Source: Rhodoferax_B sp049316285 (GTDB lineage: Bacteria; Pseudomonadota; Gammaproteobacteria; Burkholderiales; Burkholderiaceae_C). From it: a stretch of DNA of 64,000 bases. The notes beneath the pieces were generated by a model that searched no databases, had not been told where the DNA came from, and saw only the letters and a program-made list of their open reading frames with translations. Below are positions 19,419 to 28,031 of the stretch, piece by piece. The DNA lies in the NCBI RefSeq assembly GCF_049316285.1, contig NZ_JBMOXA010000002.1:186001-250000 (forward strand). The letters run 5' to 3'. Every line of letters starts with the position of its first letter. The first letter of the stretch is position 1. The position numbers and the translations under genes are program-made.

Positions 19419-19928
19419 GTGACGGTGGATCTTCTTTCCGAGCCAGTGAACCAGCGCGTGAACCAGCGGCTTAACCAGCGCCTGCGTTTCGAGGCCGTGG
19501 TCGACAGCGACTTCGACGCCATGCTGGCGCTGCGCATTGACGCCATGCGCCCTAGCCTGGAGCGTGTTGGACGCTTTGATTTCAACCGTGCGCGCGAGCG
19601 TCTCACCCAGGGTTTTGTGCCAGCCTACATGCAGCACATCGTGTGGGATGGCGAGCGCATTGGCTTCGTCACTCTGAAGCCAGAGGGCCGCGACACGCTG
19701 CGGCTGGACCACCTTTATCTGCGCCACGGTTTTCATGGCCAGGGTATAGGCGCCTGGGTGCTGCATTGGGCGCAAGAACAGGCGCGGGCACGCGGCCTGG
19801 GCATCAAACTCACTGCACTGAAACTCAGCGACGCCAACCGCTTTTATCTACGCCACGGCTTTGTGCTGGAAGGTGAAGAGGGGGTGGACGTGCACTACCG
19901 CTGGCAAGCGGTGGAGACCAAGCCTTGA
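19419..19928 (+). CDS. GNAT family N-acetyltransferase within the propionyl-CoA operon
   Basis: A 169-residue single-domain GNAT protein. The acetyl-CoA pyrophosphate loop is LYLRHGFHGQGIGAWVL (the R/Q-x-x-G-x-G/A element) and the C-terminal strand is NRFYLRHGFVLEGEE. Start is GTG 19419, 17 bp after the mutase stop. The first 25 residues hold a threefold repeat, NQRV-NQRL-NQRL, from three tandem 12-bp units. Its stop overlaps the TTG start of meaB, so translation is coupled. The target is unknown; its position suggests a substrate in acyl-CoA metabolism or modification of a pathway enzyme, but that is inference. Confidence 0.85.
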   Translation: MTVDLLSEPVNQRVNQRLNQRLRFEAVVDSDFDAMLALRIDAMRPSLERVGRFDFNRARERLTQGFVPAYMQHIVWDGERIGFVTLKPEGRDTLRLDHLYLRHGFHGQGIGAWVLHWAQEQARARGLGIKLTALKLSDANRFYLRHGFVLEGEEGVDVHYRWQAVETKP

Positions 19929-20959
19929 GCAACGACGTCGTGGCCGCCATGCAGCAAGCGGTGTTGGCCTCTACCGGCATGGCGCAACGCCGCGCCATTG
20001 CCAAAGCCATCACGCTGCTGGAATCCACCCGCGCCGACCACCGTCTGCAAGGTGATGCCTTGCTGGCCGCGTTGTTGCCGCACACCGGGCGCGCATTGCG
20101 TCTGGGCATCAGCGGTGTGCCTGGCGTGGGCAAGTCGACTTTTATTGAAGCGCTGGGCCTTTATCTGATCGAAAAAGGCCACCGCGTGGCGGTGCTCACC
20201 ATAGACCCTTCCAGCACTGTTTCGGGTGGCTCCATCCTGGGCGACAAAACACGCATGGAGCAACTCTCTGTGCAGGAAAAGGCGTATATACGGCCCAGCC
20301 CCTCGAGTGGTACGCTGGGCGGCGTGGCGGAGAAAACCCGCGAAGCCATGCTGGTGTGTGAAGCCGCTGGTTATGACGTAGTGGTGGTGGAGACCGTGGG
20401 TGTGGGCCAATCGGAAACGGCGGTGGCCAACATGACCGACATGTTTGTGTTGATGCAATTGCCCAACGCAGGCGACGACCTGCAGGCGATCAAGAAAGGT
20501 GTCATGGAACTGGCCGACCTGGTGGTGATCAACAAGGCCGACCTTGACGCCGACGCCGCGACCCGTGCACAGGCGCAGATCACCTCGGCCTTGCGTCTGT
20601 TTGGCTCGCACGGCCACCATCAACACCAGGCACAAAACGACGCTTTATTCTGGCACCCACAGGTGCTGCAACTCAGCGCCCTGCTGGGCCAGGGTGTGGC
20701 CACTTTCTGGTCTGCAGTGCAAGAGTTTCAACGGCTGCAGACGGCCAATCAGCAATTCGGCACCAAGCGCCAGCGCCAGGCGCAAACCTGGATGTGGGAG
20801 CGCATCGAAGCCGGGCTCAAACAGGCTTTTCGCGCCCACCCCGGTGTGTGTGCGCAGTTGCCCCTGCTGCAGCAGCAAGTGCTCGATGGCAGCTTGCCAG
20901 CCTCCACCGCCGCGCGCCGCTTGTTGGCGCTCGCCACTACACCCGCCGCACCGACCTAA
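19925..20959 (+). CDS. meaB: Methylmalonyl-CoA mutase-associated GTPase MeaB
   Basis: A 344-residue G3E-type GTPase that gates cofactor loading and protects methylmalonyl-CoA mutase. P-loop GISGVPGVGKSTFIE, switch segments TIDPSSTVSGGSILGDKTRM and VVVETVGVGQSE, and base-recognition VVINKADLD are all present. It starts at TTG 19925, overlapping the stop of the GNAT gene (TTGA), with GGAG eight bases upstream. Length is typical of MeaB/ArgK. Position two genes after the mutase supports the partner assignment. Confidence 0.95.
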   Translation: MSNDVVAAMQQAVLASTGMAQRRAIAKAITLLESTRADHRLQGDALLAALLPHTGRALRLGISGVPGVGKSTFIEALGLYLIEKGHRVAVLTIDPSSTVSGGSILGDKTRMEQLSVQEKAYIRPSPSSGTLGGVAEKTREAMLVCEAAGYDVVVVETVGVGQSETAVANMTDMFVLMQLPNAGDDLQAIKKGVMELADLVVINKADLDADAATRAQAQITSALRLFGSHGHHQHQAQNDALFWHPQVLQLSALLGQGVATFWSAVQEFQRLQTANQQFGTKRQRQAQTWMWERIEAGLKQAFRAHPGVCAQLPLLQQQVLDGSLPASTAARRLLALATTPAAPT

Positions 20960-20980
20960 TTTTTTTGATGGGGATATCGC

Positions 20981-22513
20981 ATGCAAGAAATTCTTGAACA
21001 ACTAGAAAAGAAGCGCGCCGCTGCACGCTTGGGTGGCGGCGAAAAACGCATTGCGGCGCAGCACAAAAAAGGCAAGCTCACAGCACGTGAACGCCTGGAG
21101 CTGCTGCTGGACGAAGGCACGTTTGAAGAGTGGGACATGTTTGTCGAGCACCGCTGCACCGACTTCGGCATGGAAGAGCAAAAGATCCCCGGCGACGGTG
21201 TGGTCACCGGCTACGGCATGATCAACGGCCGCCTGGTGTTTGTCTTCAGCCAGGACTTCACGGTGTTTGGCGGCGCGCTGTCGGAGGCGCACGCCGAGAA
21301 GATCTGCAAGGTGATGGACCAGGCCATGAAGGTGGGCGCGCCGGTCATAGGTTTGAACGATTCTGGTGGCGCGCGCATCCAGGAGGGTGTGGCCTCGCTA
21401 GGCGGTTATGCCGACGTGTTCCAGCGCAATGTGATGGCCAGTGGTGTGGTGCCGCAGATCAGCATGATCATGGGCCCGTGCGCCGGCGGCGCGGTGTATT
21501 CACCCGCCATGACCGACTTCATCTTCATGGTCAAGGACAGCAGCTACATGTTTGTCACCGGCCCCGAAGTGGTGAAGACCGTGACGCACGAAGAAGTCAC
21601 GGCCGAAGAGCTGGGCGGCGCCATCACCCACACCACACGCAGCGGTGTCGCCGACATGGCGTTCGAGAACGACGTCGAAGCGCTGCTGATGCTGCGCCGG
21701 TTGTACAACTACCTGCCACTCAACAACCGCGAAAAAGCCCCGGTGCGCCCGAGCAACGATCCGGCCGACCGCATGGACATGAGCCTGGACACGCTGGTGC
21801 CCGACAACGCCAACAAACCCTACGACATGCGCGAGTTGATCGCCAAGACGGTGGACGATGCCGAGTTCTTTGAACTGCAGCCCGAATACGCGAAAAACAT
21901 CCTGATCGGCTTCGCACGCATGGAAGGCCAGACCGTGGGCATCGTCGCCAACCAACCCCTGGTGCTGGCCGGTTGCCTGGACATCAAGAGCAGCATCAAG
22001 GCCGCGCGTTTTGTGCGCTTCTGTGATGCGTTCAACATCCCGGTGATCACCTTTGTCGACGTGCCCGGCTTCATGCCCGGCACCAGCCAGGAATACGGCG
22101 GCATCATCAAACACGGCGCCAAGCTGCTTTATGCCTACGCTGAATGCACGGTGCCCAAGATCACGGTCATTACACGCAAAGCCTATGGCGGCGCCTACGA
22201 CGTGATGGCGTCCAAACACCTGCGCGGCGACGTCAACTTTGCCTGGCCACACGCCGAGATTGCGGTGATGGGCGCCAAGGGGGCCGTGGAAATCATCTTC
22301 CGCGAAGACAAGGGTGACCCCGCCAAACTCGCGGCCAAAGAAGCCGAATACAAGGCCCGCTTCGCCAACCCGTTTGTCGCCGGCGCACGCGGCTACATCG
22401 ACGACGTGATCCTGCCGCACGAAACGCGCAAACGCATCTGCCGCAGCCTGGTGATGCTGCGCGAGAAGAAGCTGGAAAACCCGTGGCGCAAACACGGCAA
22501 CATACCGCTGTGA
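20981..22513 (+). CDS. pccB: Propionyl-CoA carboxylase beta subunit
   Basis: A 510-residue carboxyltransferase subunit that moves CO2 from biotin to propionyl-CoA to give (S)-methylmalonyl-CoA. The two crotonase-fold halves are visible: the first with FSQDFTVFGGALSEAHAEK and the GLNDSGGARIQEG oxyanion motif plus GPCAGGAVYSPA, the second with DVPGFMPGTSQEYGGI and TRKAYGGAYDVM. GGGGA upstream of the ATG supports the start. It is separated from pccA by about 200 bp containing a copy of the dispersed repeat. Context (mutase, MeaB, epimerase) favours propionyl-CoA over acetyl-CoA as substrate. Confidence 0.94.
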   Translation: MQEILEQLEKKRAAARLGGGEKRIAAQHKKGKLTARERLELLLDEGTFEEWDMFVEHRCTDFGMEEQKIPGDGVVTGYGMINGRLVFVFSQDFTVFGGALSEAHAEKICKVMDQAMKVGAPVIGLNDSGGARIQEGVASLGGYADVFQRNVMASGVVPQISMIMGPCAGGAVYSPAMTDFIFMVKDSSYMFVTGPEVVKTVTHEEVTAEELGGAITHTTRSGVADMAFENDVEALLMLRRLYNYLPLNNREKAPVRPSNDPADRMDMSLDTLVPDNANKPYDMRELIAKTVDDAEFFELQPEYAKNILIGFARMEGQTVGIVANQPLVLAGCLDIKSSIKAARFVRFCDAFNIPVITFVDVPGFMPGTSQEYGGIIKHGAKLLYAYAECTVPKITVITRKAYGGAYDVMASKHLRGDVNFAWPHAEIAVMGAKGAVEIIFREDKGDPAKLAAKEAEYKARFANPFVAGARGYIDDVILPHETRKRICRSLVMLREKKLENPWRKHGNIPL

Positions 22514-22520
22514 GATGGCA

Positions 22521-22610
22521 CACCCCCAGTCTGCGCGCACTGCGTGTCGCTTCGCCTACCCCCTTGCAGGGGGCGATGCTGGCGGCCTGGCAAAGCCAGT
22601 TCCGCTGCAT
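22521..22610 (+). repeat. Dispersed intergenic hairpin repeat, copy B
   Basis: Begins 8 bp after the pccB stop and fills much of the pccB-pccA gap. It shares most of about 90 bp with copy A (9735-9830). The outer stem arms differ from copy A in a pairing-preserving way: GATGC / GCATC here against AACACC / GGTGTT there, around the same CCTGG-CAAAG-CCAG core. The first hairpin CCCCCT-TGC-AGGGGG is identical. Confidence 0.8.
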
Positions 22611-22716
22611 CCCAGCGAGGCGCGGGCATGCCTGCAGCGATCGGTGAGCACCCGCCTACAGAGCATCATGTCCAACTTGTTTTTGATTGCCGATGACGGC
22701 ATCGAAGGACTCTTTC

Positions 22717-24786
22717 ATGTTTAAAAAAATCCTGATTGCCAACCGTGGCGAGATCGCCTGCCGCGTCATCACCACGGCCAAGAAAATGGGCATTGCCACC
22801 GTGGCGGTGTATTCCGATGCCGACAAGGAAGCGCGTCACGTGGAGCTGGCCGATGAAGCTGTGCCCATAGGCCCCGCGCCCAGCCGCGAAAGTTATTTGT
22901 TGGCCGACAAGATCATCGCCGCCTGCAAGGCCACGGGGGCACAGGCGGTGCACCCGGGCTACGGCTTCCTGAGCGAGAACGCCGAGTTTGCCAAGCGGGT
23001 GGAAGAAGAGGGCATTGTGTTCATCGGCCCCAAGCATTATTCGATTGCCGCCATGGGCGACAAGATCGAGTCCAAGAAGCTCGCCGGCGCCGCGGGGGTG
23101 AACTGCATCCCCGGCGTGAACGATGCCATCGACAGCGCCGAGCGCGCGGTGGAAATCGCCAAGGGCATTGGTTACCCGGTGATGATCAAGGCCAGCGCCG
23201 GTGGTGGTGGCAAGGGCCTGCGCGTGGCGTTCAACGACAAGGAGGCCTTTGAAGGCTTCACCTCGTGCCGCAACGAAGCACGCAACAGCTTTGGCGACGA
23301 TCGTGTGTTCATCGAGAAATTTGTCGAAGAGCCGCGCCACATCGAAATCCAGCTGCTGGGTGACAGCCACGGCAACGTGCTCTACCTGAACGAGCGTGAA
23401 TGCTCCATCCAGCGCCGCCACCAGAAGGTGATTGAAGAGGCGCCGTCGCCCTTCATCAGCGAGGCCACACGCAAGGCCATGGGCGAGCAGGCCGTGGCCC
23501 TGGCCAAGGCGGTGAAGTACCAAAGCGCGGGCACGGTGGAGTTTGTGGTGGGCAAGGACCAGAGCTTCTACTTCCTGGAAATGAACACCCGCCTGCAGGT
23601 GGAGCACCCGGTGACGGAGTGCATCACCGGGCTGGATCTGGTGGAGCTGATGATCCGCGTGGCCGCTGGTGAAAAGCTGCCGCTCACACAAGCCGAGGTG
23701 AAGCGCGACGGCTGGGCCATAGAGTGCCGCATCAACGCCGAAGATCCGTTTCGCAACTTTCTGCCGAGCACCGGCCGGCTGGTGCGCTTTCAGCCGCCGG
23801 CGCAAACCATGTGGGCGTCCGACACTGCCGCGTTGCAGGGTGTGCGTGTCGATACCGGCGTGCAGGATGGTGGCGAGATCCCGATGTTCTACGACTCCAT
23901 GATCGCCAAGCTTATCGTGCATGGACGCGACCGAGCCGAGGCCATTGCCAAGATGCGCGAGGCGCTGAACGGCTTTGTGATCCGTGGCGTGAGCAGCAAC
24001 ATCCCTTTCCAGGCGGCGCTGCTGGCGCATCCCAGGTTTGTTGCTGGCGACTTCAACACCGGCTTTATTGCCGAGAACTACGCCGCCGGTTTCCATGCCG
24101 AAGATGTGCCGCACCCCAATCCCGACTTTCTGGTGGCGCTGGCGGCGTTTGTGCATCGCCGCTACCGTGACCGCGCCACCGGCATCAGCGGCCAGATGGC
24201 CGGGCATGAGGTGGCGGTGGGTGAGGACTTTGTGGTGGTGGCGCTGGGCGCCGGAGGCAAGAACGTACAGCACCCGGTGAAGATCAGCGAGTTCGATGAA
24301 AAATCGGGCGCCAGCACTGTGCTGGTCCGTGGCCACAGCTATCACTTCAGCAGCAAATCGCGGCTCAGCGCGATACGCATTCAGGGCTTTTGTGACGAGC
24401 AGCCTTTTACCGCGCAGATCGAGCGCGGTGGCAACAGCGGCACCGGTGCCGTGCTGCGCAACCCGCTGGCCATGCGGGTGGCGCACAACGGCACGCAACT
24501 CGATGCGCTGGTGTTGTCGCCACGCATGGCCGAGTTGCAGGCCTTGATGCCCTACAAGGCACCGCCTGACATGAGCCGCTTTGTGTTGTCACCCATGCCT
24601 GGCTTGTTGGTGGACGTGGCCGTGCAGCCCGGCCAGAAGGTGCAAGCCGGTGAACGTGTGGCGGTGATTGAGGCCATGAAGATGGAGAACGTTTTGTTTG
24701 CCACCGCCGACGGCGTGGTCGCCAAGGTGCTGGCCGGCAAGGGTGAATCGCTGAGTGTGGACCAGCCCATCGTTGAGTTCGAGTGA
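22717..24786 (+). CDS. pccA: Propionyl-CoA carboxylase alpha subunit (biotin carboxylase + BCCP)
   Basis: A 689-residue subunit carrying biotin carboxylase and the biotin domain. In order: N-terminal MFKKILIANRGEIACRV, ATP-grasp glycine loop KASAGGGGKGLRV, catalytic EMNTRLQVEHPVTE, a central PCC-specific BT region (about 450-610), and the C-terminal BCCP with the biotinylated lysine in VIEAMKMENVL. I chose ATG 22717 (AAGGA eight bases upstream) over an in-frame ATG ten codons earlier whose residues match nothing. It works with PccB in an alpha6-beta6 complex; the BT domain distinguishes it from AccC. Confidence 0.94.
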   Translation: MFKKILIANRGEIACRVITTAKKMGIATVAVYSDADKEARHVELADEAVPIGPAPSRESYLLADKIIAACKATGAQAVHPGYGFLSENAEFAKRVEEEGIVFIGPKHYSIAAMGDKIESKKLAGAAGVNCIPGVNDAIDSAERAVEIAKGIGYPVMIKASAGGGGKGLRVAFNDKEAFEGFTSCRNEARNSFGDDRVFIEKFVEEPRHIEIQLLGDSHGNVLYLNERECSIQRRHQKVIEEAPSPFISEATRKAMGEQAVALAKAVKYQSAGTVEFVVGKDQSFYFLEMNTRLQVEHPVTECITGLDLVELMIRVAAGEKLPLTQAEVKRDGWAIECRINAEDPFRNFLPSTGRLVRFQPPAQTMWASDTAALQGVRVDTGVQDGGEIPMFYDSMIAKLIVHGRDRAEAIAKMREALNGFVIRGVSSNIPFQAALLAHPRFVAGDFNTGFIAENYAAGFHAEDVPHPNPDFLVALAAFVHRRYRDRATGISGQMAGHEVAVGEDFVVVALGAGGKNVQHPVKISEFDEKSGASTVLVRGHSYHFSSKSRLSAIRIQGFCDEQPFTAQIERGGNSGTGAVLRNPLAMRVAHNGTQLDALVLSPRMAELQALMPYKAPPDMSRFVLSPMPGLLVDVAVQPGQKVQAGERVAVIEAMKMENVLFATADGVVAKVLAGKGESLSVDQPIVEFE

Positions 24787-24858
24787 AGCGATGGCCATGG
24801 TTCAACCGTTGTTGACTGGCTTGTGGCTGAAGATTGGCAAGATGCAAGGAGTGCCCGT

Positions 24859-25341
24859 ATGACGACCCCCACACAAAATGCGCAGCGTCCATTCAAGGTG
24901 CTTGGCATTCAGCAAATCGCCATCGGCGGGCCCGACAAGAAACGCCTGCAAACCCTGTGGGTCGACATGCTGGGTCTGGAGGTCACGGGTACCTTCGTCA
25001 GCGAACGTGAGAACGTGGATGAAGACATCTGCGCCATAGGCCGTGGCCCCTACAAGGTCGAGGTCGACCTGATGCAACCCATAGACCCGGAAAAAAAACC
25101 AGCGGTGCACACCACACCCCTGAACCACGTGGGCCTGTGGATAGACAACCTGCCCGTGGCGGTGGAATGGCTTAGCGCGCAAGGCGTGCGTTTCGCCCCT
25201 GGCGGCATTCGCCCGGGCGCTGCTGGCTACGACATTTGTTTCCTGCACCCCAAGAGCAACGAGCAGTTTCCGATTGCCGGCGAAGGTGTGTTGATTGAAT
25301 TGGTGCAGGCACCGCCCGAGGTGATTGCGGCGCTGGGGTAG
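24859..25341 (+). CDS. mce: Methylmalonyl-CoA epimerase-like VOC protein
   Basis: A 160-residue vicinal-oxygen-chelate protein, last gene of the propionyl-CoA operon. It would convert (S)- to (R)-methylmalonyl-CoA, the one step otherwise missing between PccAB and the mutase. Two paired VOC modules are visible, with His90 (NHVGLWID) and Glu147 (LIELVQ) at metal-ligand positions. The first ligand, normally His in an LDHIAI-type strand, is Gln19 here (IQQIAIG), which is unusual. Perfect AAGGAG seven bases before the ATG. A different VOC function cannot be excluded. Confidence 0.75.
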   Translation: MTTPTQNAQRPFKVLGIQQIAIGGPDKKRLQTLWVDMLGLEVTGTFVSERENVDEDICAIGRGPYKVEVDLMQPIDPEKKPAVHTTPLNHVGLWIDNLPVAVEWLSAQGVRFAPGGIRPGAAGYDICFLHPKSNEQFPIAGEGVLIELVQAPPEVIAALG

Positions 25342-25347
25342 TTTGAG

Positions 25348-26097
25348 CTAGCCCGCGCGGCCTGCGAAAAACGCCTGAAGCGCAGGCGACAAGCCTACGG
25401 TTTCGCGCGGGCCGGGCGCGGCATAACTGCCGGTGCGTGCCTTGGTGGGGCGCTGCCGCACCAGCAACTCGGCTTGGCGTACGGCGCAACTCACACCGTC
25501 GAGCACGGGCACGTCGAGGTGGGGCTGCAAGCGTTGCGGTACACCGGCCATCACCGCGCCGGTGAGCACGATGACCTCGGCGCCATCGCGTTCGATCAGG
25601 TCTCGCGCGGCCGCGATGGCCAGGGCATCGGCTTCGCTTTGGTCACCAGCCGCGTAGGGCGCATTGCTTTCCACGGCGCGCCAACCGGCGATGCGCGAGT
25701 TGAGACCGTAGCCTGTCACCAACTCCTGGTACACCGGCAACACGCGCTGGCCCCACACCAGCACACCGATGCGCCCGCCCAACATGCAGGCGGTGAGCAA
25801 AGCGGCTTCGGTGATGCCGACCACGGGAATCGGCAGCATCTCGCGTGCGGCACTCAGCGCCACATCGTAAGACACTGCTATCACCACTGCATCACAACCC
25901 GCTGCGTATGTGGCCAGCAGCTCGACCGTGGCATGCGCCGCAATGGCCAGCTCGGTACGCGTGGCGATGATGCGCGCGCCAAAGTCGCCAGTGACGGGCA
26001 CGATCTCGGTGCCGGCGCTGGCAGCGTCACGCGCCGCTGCCGCGACCTTGTCGGTCACGAAGCTGGAAGTGTTGGCGTTGAGGACGAGGATGCGCAT
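25348..26097 (-). CDS. Asp/Glu/hydantoin racemase-fold protein lacking catalytic cysteines
   Basis: A 249-residue protein of the Asp/Glu/hydantoin racemase superfamily (HyuE/allantoin racemase-like): MRILVLNANTS at the N-terminus, GCDAVVIAVSYD, PVVGITEAAL, and a central AEVIVLTGAVMAG. In active two-base racemases a Cys follows the first VIA and another sits in an LGCAG-like motif; here these positions are Val75 and Thr179-Gly180. Racemase activity by the usual mechanism is therefore doubtful. It lies in one minus-strand unit with the GntR gene and is divergent from an ABC transporter and PuuE-like gene, so it probably acts on the imported nitrogen compound or is a binding or lyase variant. 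Confidence 0.75.
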   Translation of the reverse strand: MRILVLNANTSSFVTDKVAAAARDAASAGTEIVPVTGDFGARIIATRTELAIAAHATVELLATYAAGCDAVVIAVSYDVALSAAREMLPIPVVGITEAALLTACMLGGRIGVLVWGQRVLPVYQELVTGYGLNSRIAGWRAVESNAPYAAGDQSEADALAIAAARDLIERDGAEVIVLTGAVMAGVPQRLQPHLDVPVLDGVSCAVRQAELLVRQRPTKARTGSYAAPGPRETVGLSPALQAFFAGRAG

Positions 26098-26122
26098 GGG
26101 TTTCTTTGCTTGCAAAGTTTGT

Positions 26123-26842
26123 TCAGCGAAACGCCGATTCGAGCGACAGCTCGGCCTCTTGCCGGGGCGCAAGATCCAGGCCTGCCTCGATGTGTTCCAG
26201 GTGATGCAGCATCAGCTTGGCGGCGCGGTTGGCGTCGCGGGCTTCGATGGCGTCGAGCAGTCGGTCGTGTTCATCGGGTGCGCAACTCGGTGAGCCCGGC
26301 GCGTCGTACAAGATCATGCACAGGCAGGTCAGCGACTCCAGCTCGCGCAGCGTGCGCTCCAGCACGCCGTTGCCAGCCACTTCGGCCAGCAGCAGGTGGA
26401 ACTCGCCGGTGAGCAGCAGCAGGCTGGTGGCGTTGCCGCTGGCGCGTGCTTTTGCCTCGCGCGCCACGTGCGCGCGCAACGCGGTGATATGCCGGGGCGT
26501 GGCTTTTTCCGTGGTGATGCGCACCAGGCCGGGCTCGATCAACCGGCGCGCGGTGAAGACGTCGCGCGCCTCTTGCGGTGTGGGGCTCGCAATGAAGGCG
26601 CCACGGTTCGGAATATTGGTGGCAATGCGGTCATGCACCAGCCGGACGGTGGCTTCGCGCACCTTGGTGCGGCTCACTTCAAAGATGCTGGCCAGCTTGT
26701 CCTCCACCAACTGGGTGCCCGGCACCAGGCGGTGTTCCAGGATGGCCGTGCGAATGCGTTCGTAGATTTGGTCGGTGCTGAGCGCTGGCGCAGCAGAGGT
26801 TTTTTGGACGCGGCGACGGGGTGGTTCGGCAACGGGAAGCAT
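26123..26842 (-). CDS. GntR family regulator (FCD domain)
   Basis: A 239-residue FadR/FCD-type regulator: a 25-residue basic, disordered N-terminus, winged helix LASIFEVSRTKVREATVRLVHD, then a helical FCD ligand domain (GEFHLLLAEVAGN, HHLEHIEAGL). I chose ATG 26842, not the in-frame ATG at 26890, because a good promoter places the transcription start near 26864, downstream of 26890. An AAATTGCATAC site overlaps this promoter's -10, suggesting autoregulation; two more copies lie towards the divergent transporter operon. Ligand unknown, probably the compound imported by that transporter. Confidence 0.88.
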   Translation of the reverse strand: MLPVAEPPRRRVQKTSAAPALSTDQIYERIRTAILEHRLVPGTQLVEDKLASIFEVSRTKVREATVRLVHDRIATNIPNRGAFIASPTPQEARDVFTARRLIEPGLVRITTEKATPRHITALRAHVAREAKARASGNATSLLLLTGEFHLLLAEVAGNGVLERTLRELESLTCLCMILYDAPGSPSCAPDEHDRLLDAIEARDANRAAKLMLHHLEHIEAGLDLAPRQEAELSLESAFR

Positions 26843-27203
26843 GGGGTATGGCTTGCTTAAATTGCATACTATATCGGCAATTTTTGACATGCCAAAGACG
26901 CAGGACTTGCTCCCTCTGGAGCGAAAAAACGGCGCTTTCGGAAAAAATTAAGGTGTTGTTTCGCCACGCACCAGCCCTGGGCCATCCGCACCATACGCGC
27001 TCACGCCATGCCTGAAATGGCACCACAAGAATGCAAAAAAATCGCATGCAATTTGTGAATTTATGGAATTCAATGTTGATTTGACTTGGCATGGAATCTG
27101 CTGGAATGGCATGTGTCATGAAATTGCATACCAAATGCGGCGTGACAAACGCCCCCGCGCTGTGGCCGGTGGGCACTTTGTTCAACCTATCGGAATCCTG
27201 ACC
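26843..27203. other. Divergent control region, GntR gene / ABC transporter operon
   Basis: About 360 bp holding three copies of AAATTGCATRC: 26859-26869 (plus strand), 27044-27054 (minus strand, as GCATGCAATTT) and 27121-27131 (plus strand). No gene seen. The rightward promoter for the transporter could not be placed with confidence; TTGACT at 27081-27086 is a candidate -35 without a good -10. Confidence 0.65.
26868..26895 (-). promoter_or_regulatory. Sigma-70 promoter of the GntR-racemase unit
   Basis: On the minus strand TTGGCA (26890-26895) and TATAGT (26868-26873) each match the consensus at five of six positions, with a 16-base spacer. The -10 overlaps the AAATTGCATAC site. This promoter decides the choice of the downstream GntR start codon. 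Confidence 0.65.
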
Positions 27204-28031
27204 ATGAATGCACGCCCCCCACTTCTGAAAACCTTGGCAAGCTTTTGTCTTTGCTTCGCCTTTGCGGCGCACGCTGATACTTTGGACGACGTGCGTCAGC
27301 GCGGCACCTTGACGGTGGGCGTTGAAGCCGGTGGCGCGGGCGCCATCATCTCGTCCGAGCCGGGCGGCAAGATCGTCGGCCAAGATGCAGACCTGAACGC
27401 GCTGATTGCCCAAAAGCTCGGCGTCAAGCTTGAGATGGTGGAGACGCCTTGGCCCGGCATCATTCCGGCGCTGCTGAGCAAACGCTTTGACATGATCATG
27501 AGTGGCATGACGGCCACCAAGGCGCGTGCCGAGCGAGTTAACTTCTCCACCCCCTATGGCGACGCTTCGCTGGTGGCGGCCGCCACGGCGGGCAACGCTG
27601 CCATCAAGTCGCCGGACGACCTGGCGGGCAAAACCATTGGTGTGCTGCTGGGCACCAATACGGTGGACTTTGCCAAGGGTTTTGCCGCCAAGATGGCCGC
27701 CAAGAACCTGGCCGCCCCCACGGTGAAAACCTATGACGACTTTCCATCGATGTTTGTCGAAATGACCAACAAGAACATCGATGCCGTGATGTTGCCGCGC
27801 CCCATCATGGGCGGCTACATGGTGCAAAAGCCAGGTGCCTTCAAGATCATCGATGGCCTGGGCGACAAGTCGTATTTCGGCGTGGCGATCCGCAAGGAAG
27901 ACACCGCGTTGCTGGCCGCCGTCAACAAGATTTTGATGGATGCCAAGGCCGATGGCACGCTCGCCGCTGTGCAAAAGAAGTGGCTGGGTGCGCCAACCGC
28001 CGCGCTGCCTGATAGCTGGATGCAGCCATGA
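27204..28031 (+). CDS. ABC transporter substrate-binding protein, family 3 (polar amino acid type)
   Basis: A 275-residue periplasmic binding protein with a signal peptide ending in FAAHA at about residue 24. The mature protein starts DTLDDVRQRGTLTVGVE, the classic opening of family 3 solute-binding proteins, with GQDADLNALIAQKLG and the DMIMSGMTATKAR hinge region. Relatives bind polar amino acids, opines and similar amines. I chose ATG 27204, since frames open further upstream lack a signal peptide directly at the start. It overlaps the ATPase gene by four bases and is first in a four-gene operon. Confidence 0.9.
   Translation: MNARPPLLKTLASFCLCFAFAAHADTLDDVRQRGTLTVGVEAGGAGAIISSEPGGKIVGQDADLNALIAQKLGVKLEMVETPWPGIIPALLSKRFDMIMSGMTATKARAERVNFSTPYGDASLVAAATAGNAAIKSPDDLAGKTIGVLLGTNTVDFAKGFAAKMAAKNLAAPTVKTYDDFPSMFVEMTNKNIDAVMLPRPIMGGYMVQKPGAFKIIDGLGDKSYFGVAIRKEDTALLAAVNKILMDAKADGTLAAVQKKWLGAPTAALPDSWMQP

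Noticed and set aside
22293..22629. Short minus-strand open frames over the dispersed repeat with matching peptides in both copies
   Set aside because: The shared peptide comes from the repeat DNA itself, whose change pattern preserves stem pairing, not amino acids.
22666..24498. A 610-codon open frame antisense to pccA
   Set aside because: Same cause as above; pccA on the plus strand has all family motifs.
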